Positions 11,648-20,612 of a DNA stretch of 64,000 nt are shown piece after piece. The notes under the pieces are model-generated. The model saw only the letters and a program-made list of their open reading frames with translations, had not been told where the DNA came from and did not search any database. Within the stretch, counting starts at the first letter, position 1. The number at the start of each line of letters is the position of its first letter. This DNA comes from a virus. The stretch lies in IMG/VR virus record IMGVR_UViG_3300030060_002738, positions 34,041 to 98,040 of that record; one strand, given 5' to 3'. Position numbers and translations under genes: made by a program.

Positions 11648-14505
11648 AACCAAGCGTAGATTTGAACAGGGCATTTGAGATTTTTATCAAAGAGGGGAAT
11701 GCTGGCCTGAAGGAATACATGAAGCGGTTGAACGACCAATACTTAGATGAAGAGGGCAATCCTACGACTCCTGACTCCAAAGTTGCAGAGCAACTGAATC
11801 CTGATGAGATGACATATGAAGCACTCATAGCAGAACTGAAGAGAAGGGGAATAGACAAGTATGTTCCAAAGAAAAAGAAAGTCAAGAGAAAGGACTACAA
11901 CCCTGATACTGGAAAATTGCAAGAGAAAGAAGTCGAGATAGAAGAGCCAGTACCTGCTAAGTTCAACAAGGAGGAGGCGATTGCTAGGCTCAAACAGGAG
12001 ATAGGAGAAGCCCCTGCACCAAAGGAGAGAGTGACTGAGAAACTGAAACTCATAGATATGAAAGAGTTCCCTGATGATGTTCTCTATACCTACTTGAGAA
12101 AGAACTTCAACTCAGAATCAGAGAACAAGACTGCAATCATGCAGGGAGAGACCTTCCAAGGAAGGCTTCTAGTCAACCCTGATGGCACTCCTAGAAGTGG
12201 AGCGGAAATCAGAAACAAGGTAGAAGACGAGTTGAGAGACAAGTTCCCAATCATCTTCAGACAAGACAGACCAAAGCAGTACATAGACGAACTAGTTCGA
12301 TTGGGATTGAGAAGTTTCACTAGCAGAGTCGCTGAAGATGCTTCTGCTCTAACTAGGATGTCGTCTACTCAAATCATAGATGAGGCCAAGGAAGACAGCG
12401 ACGTAAATGATATTCTAGGCATGTTCACTGAGAAGGGAAGGAAACTGAACTACAAGGTGTTTGAGTTATACTTCAGGCAGTTTGCCCCGAAGAGGGAAAC
12501 GAGAAGGAACATCAAATGGAACAACTACGTCAACAGGACATACAGGTTAGGCTTCACTAGAGAGAAAGTCGATGAGGCCATAGACATCTTGGAGAACAAG
12601 ATACCTGACTACTTCGTTCCGATTCTGTTTCCTTTCAAGGCAATGCTCGTAAGTCTGAAGGATAAGAAGGAAACAGGACAGGGACAATATAGAGTGTCAA
12701 GATTGAGAGCATCTCAGATTATCGGAAGAGTGGATACTAAACAGATAAAGAAGAGAGCGGAGATATACGGGTATTGGAAGGAGAAGTCAAAGGAGTTTGA
12801 GGAGTTCAAGACTGCTCACAATAATTTCATGGATGCTATGGACAAGTTGGATGGCGAGTATTCACCTGAGTTGGAGTCCACTTTCAAGGAATTCAAGGCT
12901 ATCAAGATTGACAATCTGAATTACATCCAACGACATGACAGGGTTGACTTTGAGGATATAGACAACATAGAGCAGAAGTCAGTCGCACTTCTTCGCAGTT
13001 TCCTGAGTGATATCAGACAGATGCCACCTAACAGGGTAATCTTCACTGATGAGGAAACAGGCAAGGATGATGTCAGTAGATACGGAGAGTTGGAAACCGA
13101 CAACGAACTAATCGATGAGGAGAGTGAGTTGAGGGCTAAGATTAATTCCCTATCGAACAAGAAGGTAGACCCTCTTTACGCATACGCATTGAAGGAGGGA
13201 TTCACAAACGAACTGTCTGCTGGTGCAGTTGCCTCCAAGCAACTTGGTGAAATAAAGAGAAGATTGAAGACTGGTCTAGTATTGATAGAGATGGAGAATC
13301 TCATACCTAGAATAGACTCCTTCATCAAAAACTTAGAGAAGATGGAATCAGGAAACCTGAAGGATTTGTTTCTTCCAGTGTCAGATGCTATTGAAGGATA
13401 TGAGGGTAGCAAGAAGATAAATGATGATGTTGCAGAGTACCTGAGTCTGTTTGCTGAGTTTATTGAATATGGTGATGACTTCGATAGACGTTCAAAGGAT
13501 GCATCATCAGTCGTTGGACAAGGAGAGAGAAAGGTAGGTGGCAAGACCGTCAGGGAAGCAGCCTCCCCTAGAGTAGCATTAGGTAGAAGAGGAAAAAGAA
13601 AGACGCATCTAACTGAATTCAAGGAGTTGGATATCGCTACTAAGTTCAACAGCCTACTAGAGCAGATAGTCAACTTCTTCATCGAGCCGAGTAGAAGCAA
13701 GTACAAACCAACTGATGAAGCACTCCCCTACATCAAGAAGGTTGGTAGTCGTAAGATTGAGAACATCGTAAGAGAACCCAAGGCTGGTGACAGTCCATTC
13801 ATACATCTCCTTAGAATGGAGAGCGATGATTGGAGACTATCGATGTCCGATTTGAAAAACATATCCAAGTTCATGCAACTTCTAACTTCGCTCAATGTCG
13901 GGTCAAAGCAGAAGGAACTAGTGAGCGAGACATTTGACTTGGCTGATATGATAGACGATTTGTTTGAGGGAGAAATGACAGAGATGGTCAATGTGGAATT
14001 TGGGAATTTCTTGAGTGGTCTCTTTGAGGATGCTAATCTAGGTGATGTGAAGTTCGGACTAGGAGGCAAGAAGAAAGATACGAAGGAGTGGGCAGAGGAC
14101 TACAAGGCATCTAAACTGTATCCGTTTGAGTCCATCTTCAATCACTTGGTTATGAACAAGGAGAAGTATAAGGAAATGCAGGGAGCAACCCAACTCATCG
14201 ATAGGATTCTAACAGCAGAGAATGACCTGAACATAACCAAGTCTGCTGAACAGCGACTCGTATTGAAGGCACATGATGAGATTAGAAAGATGATGGGCAA
14301 ACCAACTTACTATGGTCTTTCCAAAGTCGAAGATTACAATGCAGTATCAGAGGCGATTAACATAATGAATAGCAAATACAATGTTGATATTACTGCAATG
14401 GATGTAGAGAATATTGTCAAGGAGTTTGATTCGATGACTAGCATCGGAACAAAGTACGGCATTCCACAAGAGGGGGTCTATTTCCTCAAAGCGAACTTCA
14501 GGTGA
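11644..14505 (+). CDS. Very large charged helical protein (953 aa)
   Basis: GTG 11644 overlaps the previous stop (GTGA), which I prefer to TTG 11614. The product begins MKPSVDLNRAFEIFIKEG, which could hold a degenerate tag (FEIFIK). It runs through long acidic-basic helices with no recognised domain; RVSRLRASQIIGR and KRGKRKTHLTEF are basic patches. At 953 residues it is one of the largest head-block genes. Internal virion protein, DNA-ejection protein or structural tether are all possible; the sequence does not decide. Confidence 0.55.
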   Translation: MKPSVDLNRAFEIFIKEGNAGLKEYMKRLNDQYLDEEGNPTTPDSKVAEQLNPDEMTYEALIAELKRRGIDKYVPKKKKVKRKDYNPDTGKLQEKEVEIEEPVPAKFNKEEAIARLKQEIGEAPAPKERVTEKLKLIDMKEFPDDVLYTYLRKNFNSESENKTAIMQGETFQGRLLVNPDGTPRSGAEIRNKVEDELRDKFPIIFRQDRPKQYIDELVRLGLRSFTSRVAEDASALTRMSSTQIIDEAKEDSDVNDILGMFTEKGRKLNYKVFELYFRQFAPKRETRRNIKWNNYVNRTYRLGFTREKVDEAIDILENKIPDYFVPILFPFKAMLVSLKDKKETGQGQYRVSRLRASQIIGRVDTKQIKKRAEIYGYWKEKSKEFEEFKTAHNNFMDAMDKLDGEYSPELESTFKEFKAIKIDNLNYIQRHDRVDFEDIDNIEQKSVALLRSFLSDIRQMPPNRVIFTDEETGKDDVSRYGELETDNELIDEESELRAKINSLSNKKVDPLYAYALKEGFTNELSAGAVASKQLGEIKRRLKTGLVLIEMENLIPRIDSFIKNLEKMESGNLKDLFLPVSDAIEGYEGSKKINDDVAEYLSLFAEFIEYGDDFDRRSKDASSVVGQGERKVGGKTVREAASPRVALGRRGKRKTHLTEFKELDIATKFNSLLEQIVNFFIEPSRSKYKPTDEALPYIKKVGSRKIENIVREPKAGDSPFIHLLRMESDDWRLSMSDLKNISKFMQLLTSLNVGSKQKELVSETFDLADMIDDLFEGEMTEMVNVEFGNFLSGLFEDANLGDVKFGLGGKKKDTKEWAEDYKASKLYPFESIFNHLVMNKEKYKEMQGATQLIDRILTAENDLNITKSAEQRLVLKAHDEIRKMMGKPTYYGLSKVEDYNAVSEAINIMNSKYNVDITAMDVENIVKEFDSMTSIGTKYGIPQEGVYFLKANFR

Positions 14506-14509
14506 GGAA

Positions 14510-14995
14510 ATGGCAGACATACAAATCAAGGAAGTTTCTGAAGCAGAAGCAATCCGCATGTGGAACAGGGATAACCCCGATGACCCATTCTCAAGACAAG
14601 CACCTTCATGGTATGACATACGCAATTGGATAGTGAGAACCAATGATGGAGAAGTAGTCGCAATAGCAGGTTATACTGACATGGGAGACTATGCCATACT
14701 TGGAGGCATGAAGGCTAGGAGTAAAGACAAACCAAAAGGCGGAGGAAACTGGAAGGCTTTGTTGAACTATCGAAAGAACATACTTGGCAACAAGCCGAAG
14801 ATAGCAGGGTTTCGTGCAACGAAGATGCCACAGGCAAAATGGACTGCTATGAATGAGAGGGCAGGTTATCAGCGAAAGGACATGATGGGCATCCCACAGG
14901 AACTCACTGACAAGTTCACTGAACGCTATGGAGATGATTGGGGCATAATGAAGAACACATCATGGTTCTTCCCAATGATGAGGGGGCTAATTTAG
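14510..14995 (+). CDS. GNAT-like protein next to terminase
   Basis: 161 residues. The pattern VAIAGYTDMGDYAILGGMKA, then KGGGNWKALLNYRK, then KIAGFRATKMPQ and RAGYQRKDM follows a reduced GNAT fold: central strands, a Gly-rich turn and helix, a strand, and the closing aromatic AGYQ strand. Small GNAT-like genes of this type are common beside terminase in tailed viruses, without an assigned role. The end overlaps the start of terminase (TAGTG). Confidence 0.6.
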   Translation: MADIQIKEVSEAEAIRMWNRDNPDDPFSRQAPSWYDIRNWIVRTNDGEVVAIAGYTDMGDYAILGGMKARSKDKPKGGGNWKALLNYRKNILGNKPKIAGFRATKMPQAKWTAMNERAGYQRKDMMGIPQELTDKFTERYGDDWGIMKNTSWFFPMMRGLI

Positions 14996-16431
14996 TGCCT
15001 GAAATAGACAACTTAGATTTTGTATCTAGTATGGATATGGAGTTATCTAGAAACTCATTCCCATATTTCTTTCAGAACGTATTGGGTATGATGTATCCTG
15101 AATATATGAAAGAGTGGCTAGAGTCTATGGAGAAGACAGACAGGACAGTTATCGTTTGTAGCAGAGACCACGGAAAGTCCGTCTTCATGCATTGTTGGGT
15201 TGTATGGAATCTAGTATTCCAAGAGCCTCCCTTTCAGATGCTATACATATCATCGAACCAAAAGCAGACACTTGTTCACATGAGGGAGATTGACAGATAC
15301 TTCAATCTACCAGCGTTGAAACAATTCAAGCCTAGTCGTGGATGGGCAATTGGGAACATTCAACTTACCAACGGCAATGCGATTCTAGAGCGTTCCGTTG
15401 GTTCTCAGATTCGTGGTCTTCACCCACAGGAGATTATTATTGACGACCCCCTGAAGGAGTTCAGTCTCGCTGGTATTCAGAGAGTAACAGACTGGTTCTT
15501 CGGTGACATGATTCCGACTTTGCATCACACTTCCAAACTCAGGATGATTGGAACCCCGTTTACCTACACTGATATTTTTGCACAATTGGAAGAGAACGAG
15601 GCATATACTGTCACGAAATATCCATGTCTCAATGCATTGAATGAACCCCTTTGGGCTGAACGTTGGGACTTCGATGCACTCATGCAGAGGAAGGCAGAGA
15701 TAGGTTCTCTGAAGTTCACAAGAGAGTATCTGTGTGTTCCAATCTCCACCGGAACTGCTCTCTTCAATCCTGAGTTTATCGAGAAGTGTAAGAACAAGGA
15801 CTACATTTTGAAACTAGGTAATAGAAAAGACAAGGGCTACAAATACTATGTTGGTGTTGACCCTGCTATCTCAACTGATGGTGACTACAACGTAATCACG
15901 GTTTTAGAGGTGGATGAGAATAAGAACAAGGCAATCGTTCATGTTGATAGAGCGAAGAACATACAGTTCAGAGAGAACATAGAGAAGATACGTTTGATTG
16001 GTAAGGTGTTTGAGCCGGAGGAGATTCTGTTTGAGACCAACACCTTCGCAAAGGCATTCACACAGGAACTCAAGAATATGACAGATTTGAATGTCAGAGA
16101 CTTCAACACAACGAGAAAGAAGAAACAGGAGATAATTCTAAATCTTCAGATGAATATAGAGAATCAGAAGATAATTATGCCGTATGGTGATAATGCGAGT
16201 AGAAGGTTGACTGGTGCTTTGATTGAGGAACTGTCGATGTTCTCAATCACTACCAGTGGTAGGTTTGAGGGTGTCGGCGCACATGACGATTTAGTGATGA
16301 GTTTAGCATTGGCAAATGCTGCTGCACAGGGAACAGGAGAACAGTTCGTTTTACTTGATGACTTGGACATCTTTGATGAACCTACCACTACTCGGCGTAG
16401 TGTGTCAGGCGTGATGGGTATCAATTTCTGA
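14995..16431 (+). CDS. terL: Terminase large subunit (packaging ATPase-nuclease)
   Basis: ATP-driven motor that translocates viral DNA into the prohead through the portal and cuts the concatemer. Walker A is VCSRDHGKS. IIIDDPLKE fills the Walker B position, with Asp where Glu is often found. RMIGTPF is the coupling region. The RNase H-like nuclease has GVDPAISTDGD, ETNTF and HDDLVMSLALA, giving the expected acidic residues. About 478 residues is normal. GTG 14995 (MPEIDNLDFVSSMDM) overlaps the previous stop as TAGTG, so I prefer it to ATG 14938, which lies inside the GNAT-like gene. Confidence 0.9.
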   Translation: MPEIDNLDFVSSMDMELSRNSFPYFFQNVLGMMYPEYMKEWLESMEKTDRTVIVCSRDHGKSVFMHCWVVWNLVFQEPPFQMLYISSNQKQTLVHMREIDRYFNLPALKQFKPSRGWAIGNIQLTNGNAILERSVGSQIRGLHPQEIIIDDPLKEFSLAGIQRVTDWFFGDMIPTLHHTSKLRMIGTPFTYTDIFAQLEENEAYTVTKYPCLNALNEPLWAERWDFDALMQRKAEIGSLKFTREYLCVPISTGTALFNPEFIEKCKNKDYILKLGNRKDKGYKYYVGVDPAISTDGDYNVITVLEVDENKNKAIVHVDRAKNIQFRENIEKIRLIGKVFEPEEILFETNTFAKAFTQELKNMTDLNVRDFNTTRKKKQEIILNLQMNIENQKIIMPYGDNASRRLTGALIEELSMFSITTSGRFEGVGAHDDLVMSLALANAAAQGTGEQFVLLDDLDIFDEPTTTRRSVSGVMGINF

Positions 16432-16440
16432 GGTGACGAT

Positions 16441-17808
16441 ATGAGCGAAAAAGGAGACAAACTCAGGGAACAGGCGGCACTTTCTGAAGAAGCAGCAGAA
16501 CTCGCTGACCGAGAAGAAGAAGTCCAAGGGAGACAGCAGACTCTTACTGCTGAACTTGAGGTAACAAAGTATCAATGGTTAGAGGAGCAACCAATCAGCA
16601 GTCACTTTGAGATAGAAAAGAAATTCGCAGAGGAACACAACATCGGACTCTCGGAGGCTCGTAAAGCCATAAGAAACGACTTGAAGAAATATGAGATAGA
16701 GGGGAAGGACATCCCACTTATGATTAAGGAACTCAAGATGTATCGAAGAACTCTGAAGGGAGACCCGAAAGTAGCAGTGACGAAATCCATAGACAATCTC
16801 ATCAACGCATACTCATCACATTTGGATGAGAGCATCAACAAAATATACTGGATTAGAAAATACAAACCCGCTCTGAAGGACATGACATTATCAGAGGAGA
16901 ATATTATCAAACTCTCATTGATTCACGATGAGACAACACGCAGGGAAATTATAGATTCCCTGTGTAAGTATTGGGAGTGCAGATTGGATATTGACGGCAT
17001 GGCCTATGGTCAGGAGTTTGCTAAGTTGTCAAAGGAGATGACTAGCAGCAAGAGAGCAGTCAATAGCAAAATAAGAAAATACATTGTAAACATAGGGCCG
17101 AAGGAACTCATCAAGAGGCACATAGTAAAACTAGTCAGTGAAGAACAGGGAATCTCTGCAAGACAGGTACATGAGAGACTACCTGAGAATCTATTCAAGA
17201 AATCTTCTCCTTCTATGATTTCAAAGATGGCACGTTCTGCAAACGTAACGATAGTCGATGGTGCATTATACAAGATGAGTGATGACATCAAGAAAGACAT
17301 CTATGCTTACACTGCTGCATTCATTGATTCGGATGGATACATTACAATGGACAAGAATCACAACCCAAGAGTAGGATTAGTTGCAACGGGAGAAAGAGGA
17401 AAGGCATTCATGTTGGAGATGCATAAGTCTCTTGGATGTGGCAGACTACACTTAGACCAAAAATCACCACAGGATACCAAACCAATAAACAGATTAAACT
17501 TCTACTCTCGTAATGATGTCTCTGAAATACTAAGCAAGTGTATGCCCTTCTTCAAACTCAAGAAGAAGAACGCAGAAATATTGGTGGAACTGCTTCGCAT
17601 GAAGAAGAGTCACAAGAAAGCAACTTGGTATAATGCTCGTAAGGAAGAACTGTTCAAACTTATGAAGTACGAGAATCACAAAGATGACAAGAACTACGAT
17701 TTTGGCAAGTATAACATTGACATAGATACTGTTGCTAAATACTATGAGAATGACAAGACAACCGAGATGGATAAGTTAGAGGCCATCATTAAGAACGAGG
17801 TAGAATAA
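16441..17808 (+). CDS. Protein with C-terminal LAGLIDADG endonuclease domain, between terminase and portal
   Basis: 455 residues after an excellent ribosome site (GAGGTGACGAT). Residues 1-60 look coiled-coil. Residues about 215-280 (VSEEQGISARQVHERL onward) resemble a winged helix. From about 285, IYAYTAAFIDSDGYITMD is a LAGLIDADG motif with the catalytic Asp, followed by strands (PRVGLVATG) and a CMPFFKLKKKNAEIL segment typical of this fold. Only one such domain is visible, so it would act as a dimer. The intact neighbours and tight spacing suggest a fixed role, perhaps in DNA cutting during packaging. A free-standing homing endonuclease is the alternative. Confidence 0.7.
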   Translation: MSEKGDKLREQAALSEEAAELADREEEVQGRQQTLTAELEVTKYQWLEEQPISSHFEIEKKFAEEHNIGLSEARKAIRNDLKKYEIEGKDIPLMIKELKMYRRTLKGDPKVAVTKSIDNLINAYSSHLDESINKIYWIRKYKPALKDMTLSEENIIKLSLIHDETTRREIIDSLCKYWECRLDIDGMAYGQEFAKLSKEMTSSKRAVNSKIRKYIVNIGPKELIKRHIVKLVSEEQGISARQVHERLPENLFKKSSPSMISKMARSANVTIVDGALYKMSDDIKKDIYAYTAAFIDSDGYITMDKNHNPRVGLVATGERGKAFMLEMHKSLGCGRLHLDQKSPQDTKPINRLNFYSRNDVSEILSKCMPFFKLKKKNAEILVELLRMKKSHKKATWYNARKEELFKLMKYENHKDDKNYDFGKYNIDIDTVAKYYENDKTTEMDKLEAIIKNEVE

Positions 17809-17809
17809 A

Positions 17810-19444
17810 ATGGTAGAAGAAAAAAGACCCACCTTGTTTCAGCGTTTAACCCGCAGAACAACCCCGAAGCCCCAAGACAGAACGATATACAATCCGGGTA
17901 TACAAGAGAAGGACACATCCTATCTGATAACCGCCCCAATAATCTATCATGTCACATATCAATCTGTGATTGCTAGAACTTGTATCACCCAATTAAAGAA
18001 TGAGATATTCAGAAGAGGATATACTTGGGAGGAGAAGTTTACCGCTAAATGTGGTGATTGTGGAAAGGAACACAAGCGAGCAGTAACAGAGTGTGTGGAA
18101 TGTGAAAGTACAAATCTCATAAAACCTGATAGAGAACAACTAAAGTACATACAGAAATTACTGGATGGCTATGTGAACAAAGGCGAGCAGATGTTCGTTG
18201 ATGTTCTGAAAGAAATGGAAGACGACCTGAACATCATGGATGATGCATACATGGTCATGGTCAAGGAATACTTCGTTGATGGAAACGGAGATATCCGTAT
18301 GCATCGAATCAAAGAGGTCTATCGTGGAGACCCTGTTAGTATGCACATATACGCTGATGAGAATGGTGAAAGAGGACATGAAGGATTCACCTGTCTAAAT
18401 CATCGAAACTTCATCAGCAAGTCGATGACTGATTCATGCGAGATATGTGGTTCTGAGTTGCATCCTGTGCATTATGTCAACAGGGCAAATGGAAAGGAGC
18501 AGTATTTCATTGATGGAGAGGTTCTACATTTCAGCAAGTATGCACCATCGAGACTCTACGGCCAGTCTCCGATAATGACTCTATGGAATCACATCACCAC
18601 GCTCATCGCTATGGAGAACTACGTCAACTCGTCATACACCAAGGCTAGAATGCCAAGGGGAATACTAGCAGTTCAAACTAGAAACATGGAATCAATGAAG
18701 TCCTTTTGGCGTGGTGTCAAAGAGAAGATGGAGCAAGACCCGCACTTCATTCCAGTAATGGGTATAGAGGGTGATGGAAAATCAGGAGCAGTCGAATGGG
18801 TCAAGTTCATGGACAGTCTCAAAGAGATGGACTACATACAAGTCAAGGAAGACTTGAGAGATAGAATCGCTGCCTTCTATGGAGTTAGTAAAATCTTCAT
18901 GGCAGATAACTCTGCCAGTGGCGGTCTCAACAACGAGGGTATGCAGATACTTGTAACCAACAGAGCAGTTGAGATGGCACAGACGATTTGGAACGAGTAT
19001 GTTTTCCCCTTTATGACGAAGGAGTTTGGGATAACGGATTGGCAGTTGAAACTACCGCCTTCTGAAGAAGAGGATGAGATTGCCAAACTACGAAAGAGAG
19101 AAATTGAAGTTAACGTAGCAGCATCAATCAAGAATCTAGGCTTTGAAGTTGACATGGATGACGAGGGAAGATTCACTTTCAAGAAGCCTGAACCAAAGCC
19201 TGAGCAACAAGGGCCGAAAAAAGAGGGAGAGGAGAAAGTAGAAACTGACCCATACGCAGGAACAGATATCGATGCAAGTCAATTAGGTCAGTTGCAAGAA
19301 CAGCAATTGATGGGAGGTCAAGGTGGTGGAGAGACTAGAAACAAACCATCTATGGAGACTGGCCCTGATAAGAGATTCACAGGATTACCTAGAGAAGCAG
19401 GTAATGAGAATGTTGATTCACGGACAGAGAGGAGAGTAGGTTGA
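17810..19444 (+). CDS. Portal protein with two zinc-ribbon insertions
   Basis: 544 residues directly after the LAGLIDADG gene. Typical portal features are the early ITAPIIYHVTYQSVIARTCI helix region, YFIDGEVLHFSKYAPSRLYG, the long central helix with MENYVNSSYTKARMPRG, and RDRIAAFYGVSKIFM with NNEGMQILV near the end. Forms the dodecameric ring at the head vertex. Unusual are CGDCGKEHKRAVTECVEC near residue 80 and a second pair, CLNHRNF and CEIC, near 200, each able to bind zinc. The Gln/Gly/Pro-rich tail from about 460 is disordered. Confidence 0.9.
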   Translation: MVEEKRPTLFQRLTRRTTPKPQDRTIYNPGIQEKDTSYLITAPIIYHVTYQSVIARTCITQLKNEIFRRGYTWEEKFTAKCGDCGKEHKRAVTECVECESTNLIKPDREQLKYIQKLLDGYVNKGEQMFVDVLKEMEDDLNIMDDAYMVMVKEYFVDGNGDIRMHRIKEVYRGDPVSMHIYADENGERGHEGFTCLNHRNFISKSMTDSCEICGSELHPVHYVNRANGKEQYFIDGEVLHFSKYAPSRLYGQSPIMTLWNHITTLIAMENYVNSSYTKARMPRGILAVQTRNMESMKSFWRGVKEKMEQDPHFIPVMGIEGDGKSGAVEWVKFMDSLKEMDYIQVKEDLRDRIAAFYGVSKIFMADNSASGGLNNEGMQILVTNRAVEMAQTIWNEYVFPFMTKEFGITDWQLKLPPSEEEDEIAKLRKREIEVNVAASIKNLGFEVDMDDEGRFTFKKPEPKPEQQGPKKEGEEKVETDPYAGTDIDASQLGQLQEQQLMGGQGGGETRNKPSMETGPDKRFTGLPREAGNENVDSRTERRVG

Positions 19445-19545
19445 GCGACATACTTGAGTTTGTCAGGAAGTGGAAAGAAGAGATAGACAGACTCAATGCA
19501 GAAACAGATGAGAGACTAAAGAAATACTTGGAGGGAGAGAAGTGA
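19441..19545 (+). CDS. Coupled coiled-coil microprotein (34 aa)
   Basis: TTG 19441 overlaps the portal stop (TTGA) and its own stop overlaps the GTG of the next gene (GTGA), so it fills the gap exactly. The product is one amphipathic charged helix (MSDILEFVRKWKEEIDRLN onward). It may be a small helical head protein or simply a coupling frame. Confidence 0.45.
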   Translation: MSDILEFVRKWKEEIDRLNAETDERLKKYLEGEK

Positions 19546-20342
19546 GTTGGTTTGACGCTATCAAGGAAGAATCAAAGTTCACTCCTGAGAATCTATCCGA
19601 AGAGAAGAGAAGACTGTTTGAGTCTGAGCCATCCTTTGAGGTAGACTTCCCTGATTATGAGCATCCTGATAATGAAGAGGAACTGCCAAAAGTCATCGCC
19701 ATGATGAAGAATAATGGTATTGACGAGGATGAGATGGAGGACTTAGACCAAAACAATATCGAGATGATGTTGGAGATTGTCGGTGAGGAGAAGGAAGACA
19801 GGGAGGATTTGATTGAAGATATTGATATTCACACAATCAAACTCAAAGTCAAGTATGGCAGACCAAGACCATACGAAATATCAGATGAGATAGAATCCAC
19901 AACTGATACGGATGACAGTCCATCTTTTCCAAGCGGTCATGCGATGGAGGCTTATGCTTTAGCGAAGATTCTAGGAAAACAGTATCCTGATAAGGAAGAG
20001 GAGTTGATGAAACTTGCCGGAAAGATATCACTATCTAGAGTAAGAATGGGAAATCATTATCCAAGTGACATAGAGGTTGGGAAGAAAGCAGGACTTCTAA
20101 TTGCTGATGCGTATCTATCTGAGTCAAAGATTGAGAAGTGGCAAGATATCCTGCACAAGAAAAGGAAAAGCAAGTCCAAGGTAAATCAGGCAGGAAACTA
20201 CACAAAGCCCGGTATGAGAAAGAGGATGTTTCAGAGAATCAAAGCGGGTAGCAAAGGTGGCCCTGCTGGTAAGTGGTCAGCGAGGAAGGCACAGTTGCTT
20301 GCTCAAAGATACAAGAAAGCAGGTGGTGGTTATCGTGGCTGA
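19542..20342 (+). CDS. PAP2-superfamily phosphatase with W-LK tags at both ends of the catalytic region
   Basis: GTG 19542 gives MSWFDAIKEE, then an acidic linker to residue 95. The catalytic set of the PAP2/haloperoxidase superfamily is complete: K102-x6-R109-P110, P130-S-G-H133, and S165-R166-x5-H172-x3-D176, so phosphatase activity through a phospho-His intermediate is likely. No membrane helices flank it, unlike lipid phosphatases, so the substrate may be soluble. Residues 199-206 (KWQDILHK) repeat the tag, followed by a basic tail with GKWSARKAQLLAQRYKKAGGGY, a motif known from other viral proteins. Between portal and capsid genes, it looks like an enzyme packaged in the virion. Confidence 0.75.
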   Translation: MSWFDAIKEESKFTPENLSEEKRRLFESEPSFEVDFPDYEHPDNEEELPKVIAMMKNNGIDEDEMEDLDQNNIEMMLEIVGEEKEDREDLIEDIDIHTIKLKVKYGRPRPYEISDEIESTTDTDDSPSFPSGHAMEAYALAKILGKQYPDKEEELMKLAGKISLSRVRMGNHYPSDIEVGKKAGLLIADAYLSESKIEKWQDILHKKRKSKSKVNQAGNYTKPGMRKRMFQRIKAGSKGGPAGKWSARKAQLLAQRYKKAGGGYRG

Positions 20343-20607
20343 TTGGTTTGATTTTCTAAAGGCCAAGTCAAAGTCTCAGAGGTCTCTGTCAACTTGGACA
20401 GATGAGGAGTGGGGGAGTCAAGAACAGCATCGTGCAAAAGAGAAGGGAAAAAAAGCACCTTCCAAAACCAAAGGAAGATACATGCCAAAGGCCACATACA
20501 AAAGAACCCCAAAGAAGACATTGGACTATCAAGACAGAAAGAAAAGGAAGGGTCGTAAGAAAGGAAAGCAACATGTCCCAACAGGAAGGAAGTTCTCTCA
20601 GAAGTGA
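20335..20607 (+). CDS. W-LK-tagged, extremely Lys-rich basic protein (90 aa)
   Basis: GTG 20335 gives MADWFDFLKAKSKSQ; the open frame further upstream is a shadow of the PAP2 gene. After the tag almost a third of the residues are Lys or Arg (KKAPSKTKGRYMPK; RKKRKGRKKGKQHVPTGRK). Such composition is expected of a protein that neutralises packaged DNA, comparable in idea to the basic internal proteins of T4. No fold is predicted. Confidence 0.65.
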   Translation: MADWFDFLKAKSKSQRSLSTWTDEEWGSQEQHRAKEKGKKAPSKTKGRYMPKATYKRTPKKTLDYQDRKKRKGRKKGKQHVPTGRKFSQK

Positions 20608-20612
20608 TTATC

